64,000 nucleotides of DNA from Bacteriovoracaceae bacterium. GTDB lineage: Bacteria > Bdellovibrionota > Bacteriovoracia > Bacteriovoracales > Bacteriovoracaceae. Every line of letters starts with the position of its first letter. Within the stretch, counting starts at the first letter, position 1. The DNA is taken from NCBI GenBank assembly GCA_028101965.1, contig JAOHMI010000006.1, positions 1 to 64,000 of the forward strand, read 5' to 3'. The translations under genes and the position numbers were made by a program. The notes below the pieces were generated by a model, which was given only the letters and a program-made list of their open reading frames with translations, was not told where the DNA came from and searched no databases. Below are positions 51,907 to 61,415 of the stretch, piece after piece.

Positions 51907-52797
51907 TTAAAAATCTAGTTTTTCAAGAAAGCTCTGTAATTCAAGAATCGTGCTTTGATCTTTAAATCTCTCTCTAGACCACCAAACACCATACTTTGTT
52001 GTCTCCCATTGATGAGACTTAATTTTAATTAATTTTTCTTCTTTTAATTCTTTTTGAACTGAATATTGAGGTAATAATGCCCAACCAACACTATGTAAAC
52101 ATACTTCCCGTGTAGTTGCGATGTCATTAAAACTAGCAATGACGTTTGAGTGAAACTCCTCTTGATTGGATCTTAAATGCGGATACAAACGAACACACAA
52201 TAAATGGGGAATTTGATTAAGCTTATTCTTTTCAATTTCAACATGATACTTTTTATAAAAATCTGGTGCGCAAACTGCTACAATTTCATCCGATTTAATC
52301 TGCTTAAATCCAATAATAGGATCGTATGGTTTACCGCAATCAAAACTAACATCAATTTCTCCGTTAATCAGCGATTCCTCTGTTCCGTTCTCGTGAGTGG
52401 TTAAGCTGAACTGAAAGTTTGGAAATGAATTTTGCAACCTTGAAAATGATGTGGCTAATATTCTTGATGCAAATTCACGATTTGTCCCAATTCTTAACAA
52501 TCGTTTTCCGTGAATGGTTAGATTTTGTTGCGCGATATAATTCCGAGTGATCGAATTTAATTTCTTTCCTAACTCAGTTATCCGCCACTTTCCATTTTTT
52601 TTCTCTAGTGCATCACACACTTCTGTAATTTTTTTTATCTGTCTTGAAACACCCGATGGATCTTTTTTGAGTACATTTGCGACTTTCTCAATACTTTCAG
52701 CTTGCTCAAAGGCCATAAGAAGTTCACTTTCATCTTTACTTAATGTCATTCGATCAAAATTCATCAGACGCCTTTGTGGATTCAGCAAAATTACCAT
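51907..52797 (-). CDS. LysR-family transcriptional regulator
   Basis: N-terminal winged HTH (LLMAFEQAESIEKVANVLKKDPSGVSRQIKKI) and LysR effector-domain pattern. Confidence 0.85.
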   Translation of the reverse strand: MVILLNPQRRLMNFDRMTLSKDESELLMAFEQAESIEKVANVLKKDPSGVSRQIKKITEVCDALEKKNGKWRITELGKKLNSITRNYIAQQNLTIHGKRLLRIGTNREFASRILATSFSRLQNSFPNFQFSLTTHENGTEESLINGEIDVSFDCGKPYDPIIGFKQIKSDEIVAVCAPDFYKKYHVEIEKNKLNQIPHLLCVRLYPHLRSNQEEFHSNVIASFNDIATTREVCLHSVGWALLPQYSVQKELKEEKLIKIKSHQWETTKYGVWWSRERFKDQSTILELQSFLEKLDF

Positions 52798-52895
52798 GAG
52801 AATTTCGCAATTTACATCAGACCATAGGACAGACTAATAATGTTTTCAAGCTGCTTAGAAATTAATCTAGGCTTCTCGAGCAAGGGGTTTATCTA

Positions 52896-53318
52896 ATGAA
52901 AACAATAGGATTCACTTTAATGACATTATTATCAATAAGTTCATTTGCTTATGAATATAAATGTGTTGCAACCGGTGCAACGAATGAAGAAGTAGTAAAT
53001 TTTGTCGTAGGAGATGATTATATCAATGGTGTCAGTACTGAGTTTATAAAGTTTGATTCTCCCATTGCATGGGACCGAGGAATAAACGACTCTAAATACG
53101 AAATCATTTACTCTACCAGGCTTCCTGATCATTCGAACCACCTTTACGCTGGTGTTTTACGGTTTGAGGAAAGAGGTTTTCAACGAGGTTATGCAGTGGA
53201 ACTTATCCTAGAATTTGGTGGTGAAAATAGTGGAATCGGAACTTTGAAAGCCGGTGATTTTCTAGTAAGTGAAGGAAAACTAGGTAAATATAAAACTTAT
53301 CAAGTTAATTGCAATTAA
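52896..53318 (+). CDS. Hypothetical secreted protein
   Basis: Signal peptide GFTLMTLLSISSFA. Confidence 0.65.
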   Translation: MKTIGFTLMTLLSISSFAYEYKCVATGATNEEVVNFVVGDDYINGVSTEFIKFDSPIAWDRGINDSKYEIIYSTRLPDHSNHLYAGVLRFEERGFQRGYAVELILEFGGENSGIGTLKAGDFLVSEGKLGKYKTYQVNCN

Positions 53319-53324
53319 AAGTCT

Positions 53325-54749
53325 CTAAGTACCACAAAAAGTTTGATGAACAATTTCATGACTATGGGGAGGCTGAGTAAAATCAATATATTTCGCATCT
53401 TCGAAATAAGGTTTTTGCAAGGCTTCAACCATTTCATGAAAAAAAGAATAATCACCTTCCAATGAATTTTGAATAGCTTTTTCTACCAAATGATTTCTCG
53501 GAATAAGATAAGGATTGTTTTGATTTCTGATTTTAATTTGTTCTTCATAAGAGAATTTATCTAACTTTATTCTATTAGTTAAACTTAAAATTCTCTCATC
53601 ATTACTTTCAAATAATAAATTATGAATATTTCGAAAACTGTTTGTGAAATCCAATTTGTTCTCTTCTAAATAACTTAAAAAAGACTTAAATAATTCGGTA
53701 TCCCCTGTTTGAACTTCTGAAAATCCAAATTTAACTGAAAAAACCTGTGTCCACTCTTTTTCGAAGTACAACTCTAATTCGGCAAACTCTTGCATAAACT
53801 TTTCTTTAAGTTTCTCTGGTGTCTCATTCAATAATGGTATAAAGCAATTTGCCAAAACAGACAGATTCCAAAGAGCAATATTTCCTTGGTTATCATATTG
53901 ATATCGTCCTTGATGATCAATGGAACTAAAGACTTTTGAAAAGCTAAATTGATCCATGAAAGCACAAGGACCATAGTCTATGGTTTCACCACTAATAGAA
54001 GTATTATCAGTATTCATCACACCATGAATAAACCCTATGCCCATCCACTTTGCGACTAAACTTAATTTTTTTCGAGCAATTTTTTGAAATAATTTGAAGT
54101 ATAAATCCTTTTCATTTTTAAGTTCAGGGTAAAATCGTTGAATAACATAATCTGCAAGCTTCCTTAAACTCTTCTCATCTTGACGGTAAAGAAAATACTC
54201 AAAGGTTCCTACTCTAATATGGCCGCGGGCCACACGAGTAAAAACTGCTCCAGGCAATGAACTCTCTCTAAAAACCTCTTCCCCACTCAATGTTATGGCC
54301 AGAGCTCGAGTTGTTGGGATATTTAAGGCGTGCATTGCTTCTGATAAGATATATTCACGAACTGCCGGCCCTAAACTTGAGCGCCCATCACCCCGCCTTG
54401 AGAAAGGAGTCTGCCCCGCCCCTTTCAATTGGATATCAAAAAACCTATTATCGCTCTCAACTTCTCCTAATAAAATCGCTCTACCATCTCCTAGTTGAGG
54501 GACCATGTGGCCGAACTGATGACCGGCATAGGCCATCGCGATTGGTTTAGAATTCTCCATAATAGTTTTACCGGAAAATATATCGGCTAAAACTTCATCC
54601 GTAGATTTTTCTATATCGATATTTAAATCAAGAGCTAATTTATGATTAAATTTGATCAAAAAAGGTCTTTTAGCCACAGAGGGTTCAACCCTTTTTGAAA
54701 ATGATGAACCTAAGTCAAAATATGTGTTTTTTAAATTAATTTTCATCAA
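53325..54749 (-). CDS. selO: SelO/YdiU protein adenylyltransferase
   Basis: QLGDGRAILLGEV, LKGAGQTPFSRRGDGRSSLGPAVREYILSEAMHALNIPTTRALA, C-terminal QTFCGT. Confidence 0.95.
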   Translation of the reverse strand: MMKINLKNTYFDLGSSFSKRVEPSVAKRPFLIKFNHKLALDLNIDIEKSTDEVLADIFSGKTIMENSKPIAMAYAGHQFGHMVPQLGDGRAILLGEVESDNRFFDIQLKGAGQTPFSRRGDGRSSLGPAVREYILSEAMHALNIPTTRALAITLSGEEVFRESSLPGAVFTRVARGHIRVGTFEYFLYRQDEKSLRKLADYVIQRFYPELKNEKDLYFKLFQKIARKKLSLVAKWMGIGFIHGVMNTDNTSISGETIDYGPCAFMDQFSFSKVFSSIDHQGRYQYDNQGNIALWNLSVLANCFIPLLNETPEKLKEKFMQEFAELELYFEKEWTQVFSVKFGFSEVQTGDTELFKSFLSYLEENKLDFTNSFRNIHNLLFESNDERILSLTNRIKLDKFSYEEQIKIRNQNNPYLIPRNHLVEKAIQNSLEGDYSFFHEMVEALQKPYFEDAKYIDFTQPPHSHEIVHQTFCGT

Positions 54750-54869
54750 TAAAACCTATCTGCAATGAGAATTTATGACAAGCTGAATTATCAATTTTTA
54801 ATATTTACTTTTTGACCAATGAAAATCGTAGAATATCTTAGAATATAGAAATTACTTCTTTAAGTTAAA

Positions 54870-54907
54870 TTCTTTCCCTCTGCATAGTCTCTATGAGAGG
54901 GAAAGAA
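54870..54907 (-). terminator. Strong hairpin downstream of the 54928 gene
   Basis: TTCTTTCCCTCT-g-CATAG-tct-CTATG-AGAGGGAAAGAA (17 bp of stem). Confidence 0.55.
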
Positions 54908-54927
54908 ATTCTATTTTAATACAAAAA

Positions 54928-55230
54928 TTATAACTCTCCGCAATCCACTAAACCTTCAACACCTTTATTATCTATACATGTGTACACATAGACTTTAGTT
55001 TTCCATTTCTGATCTAAAACAACATAGGCTCCACCCGATTTACAAAGATTTGCATCTTCGATATCTGCCTGTGTACAGGTTAAGTTTGGTAGGTTTCCTT
55101 TAACAATTGAATTAGTCCAAAAAGCGATAGCATTTTTAGCTCCTAAAGCTTCTTTTACCTGTTCAGCTGATGGAGGGAGAGCAAAAGATAGAGATGAGAA
55201 CATAAATAAACTGATGAATAAAATTTTCAT
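54928..55230 (-). CDS. Hypothetical small secreted protein
   Basis: Signal peptide ILFISLFMFSSLSFA; SD aaggag upstream. Confidence 0.65.
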   Translation of the reverse strand: MKILFISLFMFSSLSFALPPSAEQVKEALGAKNAIAFWTNSIVKGNLPNLTCTQADIEDANLCKSGGAYVVLDQKWKTKVYVYTCIDNKGVEGLVDCGEL

Positions 55231-55449
55231 AGAGACTCCTTAAGTTTGGTTGAGCCGATGCCGTTAAAATTGAACGTGCTGACTTCATTTCAGGTGAAAG
55301 CAAGTTAACAACCTTGAACATAAATTGTCTTCTATCAACGCTTGGAGTTTATAAAATCTATGCTTGCCCAAGATATACTGAGAACGAAATGAAGAATTAA
55401 ATGGAATAGTGAAGAAGAAATTAGGTAATCTTTTTAGTAAAGGAGAAAT

Positions 55450-55866
55450 CTAGGCACTTACAATAACTATGGGACACTCTGCAGACTTATCCTTTAGATG
55501 CTTAGACACTTCATTTATATGCTTACCAGCATCCCTTCCCATAACAACTAAATCTATCCCCTGTTCTTTGATCATTTGATAAATAACATTTTTTAAAGAC
55601 CCAATTTTTAAATGAGTTTCCACATCGATGGTTTCAGTTTTAGTCAATTGCTCACTGTAATCTTTTGCTCTCTCCAACCCTTTCATTGCCATCTCTTTTA
55701 TACGATCATTCATATCGATAATATTATTACCGTCAGATTTCTGCACCATATAGGTATTAAGTAAATGAATCTTAGAAGGAGACTTATCCTTGAAGAAATT
55801 GACTGCAAAGTCGATTGCTTTTTGAGAATCATGAGAAAAATCTGTGGGAACTAAAATACGTACCAT
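55450..55866 (-). CDS. Universal stress protein (UspA family)
   Basis: ILVPTDFSHDSQKAIDFAV ... IDLVVMGRDAGKHI. Confidence 0.88.
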   Translation of the reverse strand: MVRILVPTDFSHDSQKAIDFAVNFFKDKSPSKIHLLNTYMVQKSDGNNIIDMNDRIKEMAMKGLERAKDYSEQLTKTETIDVETHLKIGSLKNVIYQMIKEQGIDLVVMGRDAGKHINEVSKHLKDKSAECPIVIVSA

Positions 55867-55923
55867 AGACTAATTTTACGGAAATTTTGCTAATTATTTG
55901 ATGATTTATAAGATTAAAGAAGT

Positions 55924-55937
55924 CTGATTATTATCAG
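55924..55937. promoter_or_regulatory. FNR/CRP-family-type palindrome upstream of a USP gene
   Basis: CTGAT-TATT-ATCAG, perfect dyad. Confidence 0.65.
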
Positions 55938-55958
55938 TTTAACCAGAATATCATAGTA

Positions 55959-57017
55959 TTAATGGCGAATCTCTGAAAGTGAACTTGAATCCAAGATTAT
56001 TATATCTCGGCCCTCTACGGCAATAAACCCATCTTCTTTGAACTCACTAAGGCATCGTATTACGGTTTCTGACGCAGTTCCAACCATCGAAGCAAGATCG
56101 TCTCGAGTAATTTTGATTCGAGTATTTTCTGATTCTTCCTTGGTAAACCGTTTTTCCAAGTCAAGTAAAGCTTCTGCCGCACGCTTGCGAACAGTATCAT
56201 AAGCCATACTTAAGAGTTGCCTCTCACGATCTTCTAAATTGCGAGAAAGAATTTTAATAAACTTTATGGCCACATCTCGGTTCTTATAGACAAGCTCCAT
56301 GAAATCTTGCCGAGGGATTTTGCAAACTTCACTATCTTCCAAAGTAATAGCACTTTCTCGGTAATCTCTTTTTTCAAATAATGGGTTTAAACCAAAAAAG
56401 TCATTTTGCTTATATATATCTGTGACATATTCTTTTCCATCATCGTGGTTACGAAATGTTTTTACTTTACCTGAAGCTAGAAAATATAAATATTGGGGGG
56501 TGTCCCCAGAATGATATAAAATTGTTTTTTTCTTTAATTTAATTTTTGGTCGATCTTGAGATAGTGCTTCAAGTTCTTTATTTCCTTTAGCTTCTTCAAT
56601 AAATTGGTTTAGACCATCTAAATTATCTGAAAAATTCTTTTTAATGAGTTCATTCTTTTTAAAGCGAATTTCGATTGCACGAAGCAATTCCATTTCATCA
56701 TAAGGCTTAGTGATATAATCGTCTGCACCTAGCTCCATACCTTGTCGAACTTCACTCTTTTCAGCTTTTGCGGTAAGAAAAATAAAAGGAATACTTGCAG
56801 TACTTGGATCTTTAGAAAGTAAATGAAGAACACCATAACCATCAATCTCGGGCATCATAATATCACAAATAATTAAATCAGGATCTTCTTCTTTAGCTTT
56901 TTTATATCCAGCTTTACCATTTTCAGCAGTCACTGCTTTAAAATTTGCCAGTTCTAAAATTTCTGCTGTATTTTCTCTCATCACTTGATCATCTTCAATT
57001 ATCAATATCTTCTTCAT
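55959..57017 (-). CDS. Receiver domain fused to CRP/FNR-type cNMP-binding and HTH domains
   Basis: Receiver: ILIIEDDQVMRENTAEIL...LIICDIMMPEIDGYG...KPYDEMEL; CRP: LYHSGDTPQYLYFLASGKVKTF; HTH: TRDDLASMVGTASETVIRCLSEFKEDG-type. Confidence 0.9.
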   Translation of the reverse strand: MKKILIIEDDQVMRENTAEILELANFKAVTAENGKAGYKKAKEEDPDLIICDIMMPEIDGYGVLHLLSKDPSTASIPFIFLTAKAEKSEVRQGMELGADDYITKPYDEMELLRAIEIRFKKNELIKKNFSDNLDGLNQFIEEAKGNKELEALSQDRPKIKLKKKTILYHSGDTPQYLYFLASGKVKTFRNHDDGKEYVTDIYKQNDFFGLNPLFEKRDYRESAITLEDSEVCKIPRQDFMELVYKNRDVAIKFIKILSRNLEDRERQLLSMAYDTVRKRAAEALLDLEKRFTKEESENTRIKITRDDLASMVGTASETVIRCLSEFKEDGFIAVEGRDIIILDSSSLSEIRH

Positions 57018-58261
57018 ACTATTAATTCCTTTGGCAAAATTACCTTAAAAGTTGTACCTACATCTTGTGCACTTTCAAAGTTTATATGCCCATTTAAATA
57101 TTCCAAATATTTAACCACAATACTCAACCCAAGACCAGTTCCCTGAATATTTGTTACATTTCCCGCTCGGAAAAACCTCTCAAAGAGGTGCTTTTGCTCA
57201 CTTTCAGGGATTCCAATTCCAAAATCTTGAACTTTTAAAGTAAAGGTTTTTCCAGATAGACTTGCCGAAATGATAATTGGCCTGTCTTTTGGGGAGTACT
57301 TAACTGAATTTGATAACAGGTTAGTTAAAATATTTTTAATCATTTCACTATCTTGATAAACTTCAAAGGAATCATTTTCAAATTGAGTTTCAATTTCATG
57401 ATACTCAGTGGCTTGAATATCCTGAAACTCTCGAACAAAGTTTCTTAGAAACTGAGGCAAATTAAATAAATGTGCATTTGGAGTAATCTTTTTTTGTTCT
57501 AGTTTATCTAATGATAAGAAATCATTTAATATTGAAGTAAGACCTTTGACAGACTTTCTAATCGTATCGGTGTGTTTCTTTGTTTTATCAAATTTTTCTA
57601 ATCCAATGTATTTTTCGATTAAAGAATTCGAAGAAAGTATCCCCCCTAAAGGAGTACGAAACTCATGAGAAGCCATACTGACAAAACGAGATTTAAGTTC
57701 ACTCAGCTCTTTTTCTTTCTCTAGAGACTCTTGAACCTTTTTTTCACTTTCAATTCTTTGTTGGATTTCAGACTCAAGATCATCGTTACTGTGACTAAGT
57801 TCAATAAGTGCTTGAGATAATTCCTTTGTACGTTCATCAATTTTTTTCTCTAACTCTTCGGTTTGTTCTTGAAGCTTATCTTTGATTTTTTTATTTTCAG
57901 TAATATCATTTATGAAGCTAACTACATATAAGTGGTTATTAACTTCATAGTAAGAAAGACTAACCTCAACGAAAAACTCACTCCCATCTTTTCTCATGGC
58001 CATTAAATTCATTCCTGCTCCCATGGAGCGAGGAGAAGGATTCTGCATATAGTTCTTTCGGTGTCCAATATGCTTAGTTCGAATTTTAGCGGGAAGGAGA
58101 ATTTCAATATCTTGCAGATCCATTTCACCGGATTCGAAACCAAAGATTCTTTCCGCAAATGGATTCACCATCTGCATCTTCCCTTCATTATCACAAATGA
58201 TAATGCCAAGACTGGCATGCTCAAACAAAGCTTTGAGAATAACTTGATCTTTTCCTACCAT
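57014..58261 (-). CDS. PAS-domain sensor histidine kinase
   Basis: PAS (LGIIICDNEGKMQMVNPFAERIFGFE), H-box VSMASHEFRTPLGGI, N box ILTNLLSNSVKYSP, FERFFRAGNVTNIQGTGLGLSIV. Confidence 0.93.
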   Translation of the reverse strand: MVGKDQVILKALFEHASLGIIICDNEGKMQMVNPFAERIFGFESGEMDLQDIEILLPAKIRTKHIGHRKNYMQNPSPRSMGAGMNLMAMRKDGSEFFVEVSLSYYEVNNHLYVVSFINDITENKKIKDKLQEQTEELEKKIDERTKELSQALIELSHSNDDLESEIQQRIESEKKVQESLEKEKELSELKSRFVSMASHEFRTPLGGILSSNSLIEKYIGLEKFDKTKKHTDTIRKSVKGLTSILNDFLSLDKLEQKKITPNAHLFNLPQFLRNFVREFQDIQATEYHEIETQFENDSFEVYQDSEMIKNILTNLLSNSVKYSPKDRPIIISASLSGKTFTLKVQDFGIGIPESEQKHLFERFFRAGNVTNIQGTGLGLSIVVKYLEYLNGHINFESAQDVGTTFKVILPKELIV

Positions 58262-58354
58262 ATAATTTCCTAGAGATATTACTTATCATCCTAAGACCCA
58301 ACGAGTCAATATTATAAACTAATCCCTCGAAATACTCAGAAACCAAAACAGTAA

Positions 58355-58810
58355 TTATTCATTTGTCTCTCGTAAAATAATTAGCTCACATGGTGCGTGA
58401 CGAACCATATACTCTGCAAGCGAACTGGAAAATAAAGATTCAACACCTTTTTTACCTCGAGTGCTTACGGCCATAACACTAATATCATTCTCTTGTGCGT
58501 AGTCTTTTAAACCAGTTTTTGGCGATGAAACAAGTAGACAATCATATACAAGTTTAATTCCTTGAGCGATTGGTCCCAGATCAGCTTCTAAAGTCTTCAT
58601 TACTTGTAAGGTTGATTCTTTAATTTTTTGAAATTCTTCCTCGGAAGGAAATTTTTGAATGTAAAACAAATCCGAATAAACTTGAATTTGAAAAGCATGA
58701 ATTAAGTGAATTTCTGTAAACTCATTTAAATTAAGCTCTCTTAAATGCTTGCGATATATATTAAGTGATTGATCCGTTAGATCCACGCATACCATTAATT
58801 TTTTATTCAT
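58355..58810 (-). CDS. Universal stress protein (UspA family)
   Basis: N-terminal beta strand MVCVDLTD and C-terminal MAVSTRGKKGVESLFSSSLAEYMVRHAPCELIILR. Confidence 0.87.
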   Translation of the reverse strand: MNKKLMVCVDLTDQSLNIYRKHLRELNLNEFTEIHLIHAFQIQVYSDLFYIQKFPSEEEFQKIKESTLQVMKTLEADLGPIAQGIKLVYDCLLVSSPKTGLKDYAQENDISVMAVSTRGKKGVESLFSSSLAEYMVRHAPCELIILRETNE

Positions 58811-58889
58811 GCCTTAATCCTTTGTTAATTACATATAACAAGATAAAGAAGAAACCTCTTTATATATATGATCGTTAGAACCAATAAGT

Positions 58890-58903
58890 CTGATCTATAT
58901 CAG
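58890..58903. promoter_or_regulatory. FNR/CRP-family-type palindrome between divergent USP genes
   Basis: CTGAT-CTAT-ATCAG, perfect dyad. Confidence 0.65.
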
Positions 58904-58982
58904 GAAATCCTCTGGAAACAGTCATAATAATTGAACTAAATTTATCGATAATAGTAATGAACCGAGCAACAAAGGAAAATGA

Positions 58983-59873
58983 GTGAGTAAACCAGAAATG
59001 TTAGTGGCCATCGACCTAAGTAATTTCTCCCAAACAGTTATAAAGGCTGCCTTCGAATATTGTGAGAAAATGAACTATTCACCAACCTTTATCTATGTCG
59101 ACCAACTCTTAGCAGAGTTTCGTCCTTCTGAGTTCATTTTAAAACATACCGATATAACAGAAGTGAGAAAAACTGATCTTGAAGAAGAAAAAAAAGAGAA
59201 ACTAATCAAGCTTTTTAGCAAAGAATCAATTCCAAGCTATACTTTTGAAGTCTGGAAAGGTCATCCAGTGGATGGGATTCTCAATTCGATCAATAACAAC
59301 CAATCTAAGCTCCTCTTTACTGGGTTAAGAGGTCACAATCGGTTACATCAATTTTTCTTAGGAAGTGTTGCTCAAAGACTAATAGAAATGTGCCCCATCC
59401 CCCAAATTGCCATCCATGAAAACTTCACTGGCTTCCCTCAAAAGCCACTATTGTGTATCGATGGAACAGATTCATCAAAGATTGATAGATTCTCCATGCT
59501 CTATGACATGGTAAAAATATCAGAGGGCCGATTAGATCTCCTCCACATAATTAACTTGTCAATGGTGTTCGATTTTATCCAAGGTCAAAGTGAGGGAGAA
59601 GTTTTTAACAAGGCCATTAAAACTCTTGAACTTAAAGCCATGGATAAATTGCAAAAAGCTTATTTGAGTTGCCAGTTTTCTTATAACATTAAGGTCAGTG
59701 CTGATTATTCTCTGCCGGAGGGTGAGCACATTTTAAAAACAGCAACAATGAACGAAAATGACCTCATTGTCCTGGGCTCAAATCAATATAAAGGCTTAAA
59801 GAAATTTTTTATGGGTAGTACTACGAATTTTATCGCCAAAGAAGCGTGCATGTCTATAATGATAGTTAAATAG
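58983..59873 (+). CDS. Tandem universal stress protein
   Basis: Two USP repeats, e.g. LLFTGLRGHNRLHQFFLGSVAQRLIEMCPIPQIAIHE and LIVLGSNQYKGLKKFFMGSTTNFIAKEACMSIMIVK; GTG start. Confidence 0.87.
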   Translation: MSKPEMLVAIDLSNFSQTVIKAAFEYCEKMNYSPTFIYVDQLLAEFRPSEFILKHTDITEVRKTDLEEEKKEKLIKLFSKESIPSYTFEVWKGHPVDGILNSINNNQSKLLFTGLRGHNRLHQFFLGSVAQRLIEMCPIPQIAIHENFTGFPQKPLLCIDGTDSSKIDRFSMLYDMVKISEGRLDLLHIINLSMVFDFIQGQSEGEVFNKAIKTLELKAMDKLQKAYLSCQFSYNIKVSADYSLPEGEHILKTATMNENDLIVLGSNQYKGLKKFFMGSTTNFIAKEACMSIMIVK

Positions 59874-59885
59874 GAAATTTTATCG

Positions 59886-60353
59886 GTGAAACTCCTTCAT
59901 AGCGGAATTCGTTTTAATAAAATCATTATTAGGTTGATATTTAGTCGATCTTTTTTCCTTATTACTGTGATGGGCAATTTAATCATAATCGCTTTCTCTC
60001 TATTGATCTATGCCATCGAAGCAAGCAGCAATCCTTCTATTGAGTCTTACTTAGATGCTCTATGGTGGGCTTTTGCTACTGCCACAACAGTTGGTTATGG
60101 AGATATTATCCCAGGAACGCCTCTAGGAAAAATAGTGGGAATTTTCCTTATGCTAACTGGAACCGCTCTGTTTGCCAGCTACACGGCTTTATTTGCGCAA
60201 GCAATTTTAGAGGATGAAATTTTTCGCTTTAAGTATAAAGACAAGGAAGATAAAGACGATGATTTAATTAAAGAATTAAAAAAGCACCAAGAGTTTCTTA
60301 GTCGGCAGATTAAGCATTATGAGTCAAACAAAGGAATTAACTCCAAAAAGTAA
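59886..60353 (+). CDS. Two-TM potassium channel family protein
   Basis: Selectivity filter ATTVGYGDIIPGTPLGKIVGIFLML. Confidence 0.9.
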   Translation: MKLLHSGIRFNKIIIRLIFSRSFFLITVMGNLIIIAFSLLIYAIEASSNPSIESYLDALWWAFATATTVGYGDIIPGTPLGKIVGIFLMLTGTALFASYTALFAQAILEDEIFRFKYKDKEDKDDDLIKELKKHQEFLSRQIKHYESNKGINSKK

Positions 60354-60356
60354 AAT

Positions 60357-60390
60357 GTTTTATTCAATCGGAGTCCTAATTGAATAAAAC
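60357..60390. terminator. Perfect 12-bp hairpin between convergent genes, possible bidirectional terminator
   Basis: GTTTTATTCAAT-cggagtccta-ATTGAATAAAAC. Confidence 0.55.
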
Positions 60391-60408
60391 GTCACCTTTT
60401 TAGGGAAA

Positions 60409-60726
60409 TTAAATATTTACAGCATACTCTGACACTGATTCATGATCGATATGACTTTTTTTATGATGAAACTGATTTTCCAACTTCTTTAAGACTTCAT
60501 CAAAAGACTTATATAAATCATCAGAAGTACCCTTAGCATAAAAATACCGATGACCGGCCCTTAAAGTAACAATAGAAGAATGGGCATTTTTTTCGACGGA
60601 ACAGGTCCATTGGATATCAATTTTTTCTGTATCAAAATACTTTTTTATATGCTCAGATTTATCTTGAATCCTCTCCTTGAGCGCAGGAGTTGAATCTGCA
60701 TGAAGAAATGAAATATTTAATGTCAT
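60409..60726 (-). CDS. hpf: Ribosome hibernation promoting factor (HPF/RaiA family)
   Basis: ALKERIQDKSEHIKKYFD... AHSSIVTLRAGHRYFYAKGTSDDLYKSFDEVLKKLENQFHHKKSH. Confidence 0.85.
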   Translation of the reverse strand: MTLNISFLHADSTPALKERIQDKSEHIKKYFDTEKIDIQWTCSVEKNAHSSIVTLRAGHRYFYAKGTSDDLYKSFDEVLKKLENQFHHKKSHIDHESVSEYAVNI

Positions 60727-60741
60727 AATCTTTCCTTTAAA

Positions 60742-61281
60742 TTACTCTTCTGCTTGTCCACGAAGAATTTCAATCAACGCATTTAAACCATCTGTGGAAG
60801 TGAATATCCCTTCAAGCTCACCTATGTCATTTACCACTAAAGCTGATCCAATTTTTCGGCGAGACATCTCAAATGCCACTTCATCAAGTGAAGTTCCTAT
60901 TTGTACGCAATAAGGATCTTCTACCATTATATCACTTGCTTTTAGATCCAACCCTTTCTCAAACCCTTTAATTAGTTTGACGTCTCTATCACTTATAATT
61001 CCCACAGGTCGGTTATCTTTTACCACTGGTACGTGTCTTATTCTTTCTTGAACCATAAGTTCATATATTTGAGTGAATGATGTTTCCCCTCTCACGACAC
61101 CATTTATGGGACTAGTGTATTCATCAATTGAAATATTCATTTGTGACATTTCAGTATCCTCCGTTGCTAACATAGTGCCGGCACCTGCCAGAAATAATAA
61201 TGATCCAAAAGGAAAGAACACATGATTTGTATCAGGCTTTTGCCCGATCCTCATATCATTAAAATCCATGATGATCATCAT
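60742..61281 (-). CDS. CBS-domain pair protein
   Basis: RIRHVPVVKDNRPVGIISDRDVKL and VAFEMSRRKIGSALVVNDIGELEGIFTSTDGL. Confidence 0.9.
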   Translation of the reverse strand: MMIIMDFNDMRIGQKPDTNHVFFPFGSLLFLAGAGTMLATEDTEMSQMNISIDEYTSPINGVVRGETSFTQIYELMVQERIRHVPVVKDNRPVGIISDRDVKLIKGFEKGLDLKASDIMVEDPYCVQIGTSLDEVAFEMSRRKIGSALVVNDIGELEGIFTSTDGLNALIEILRGQAEE

Positions 61282-61415
61282 GTTTAATACCTCATGTTAT
61301 ACCGATAATGACTGTACGTTGAAAACAGATAGCTAGAGCTGTCTTTAAGAAAAAAACTTATTAAAAACAAGTAGATATAGTTTAAAAGGATCATGTTCAG
61401 ACTGGTTAGAATTGT

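Noticed and set aside
54290-54550. Plus-strand ORFs inside selO
   Set aside because: Antisense to highly conserved SelO motifs; shadow ORFs.
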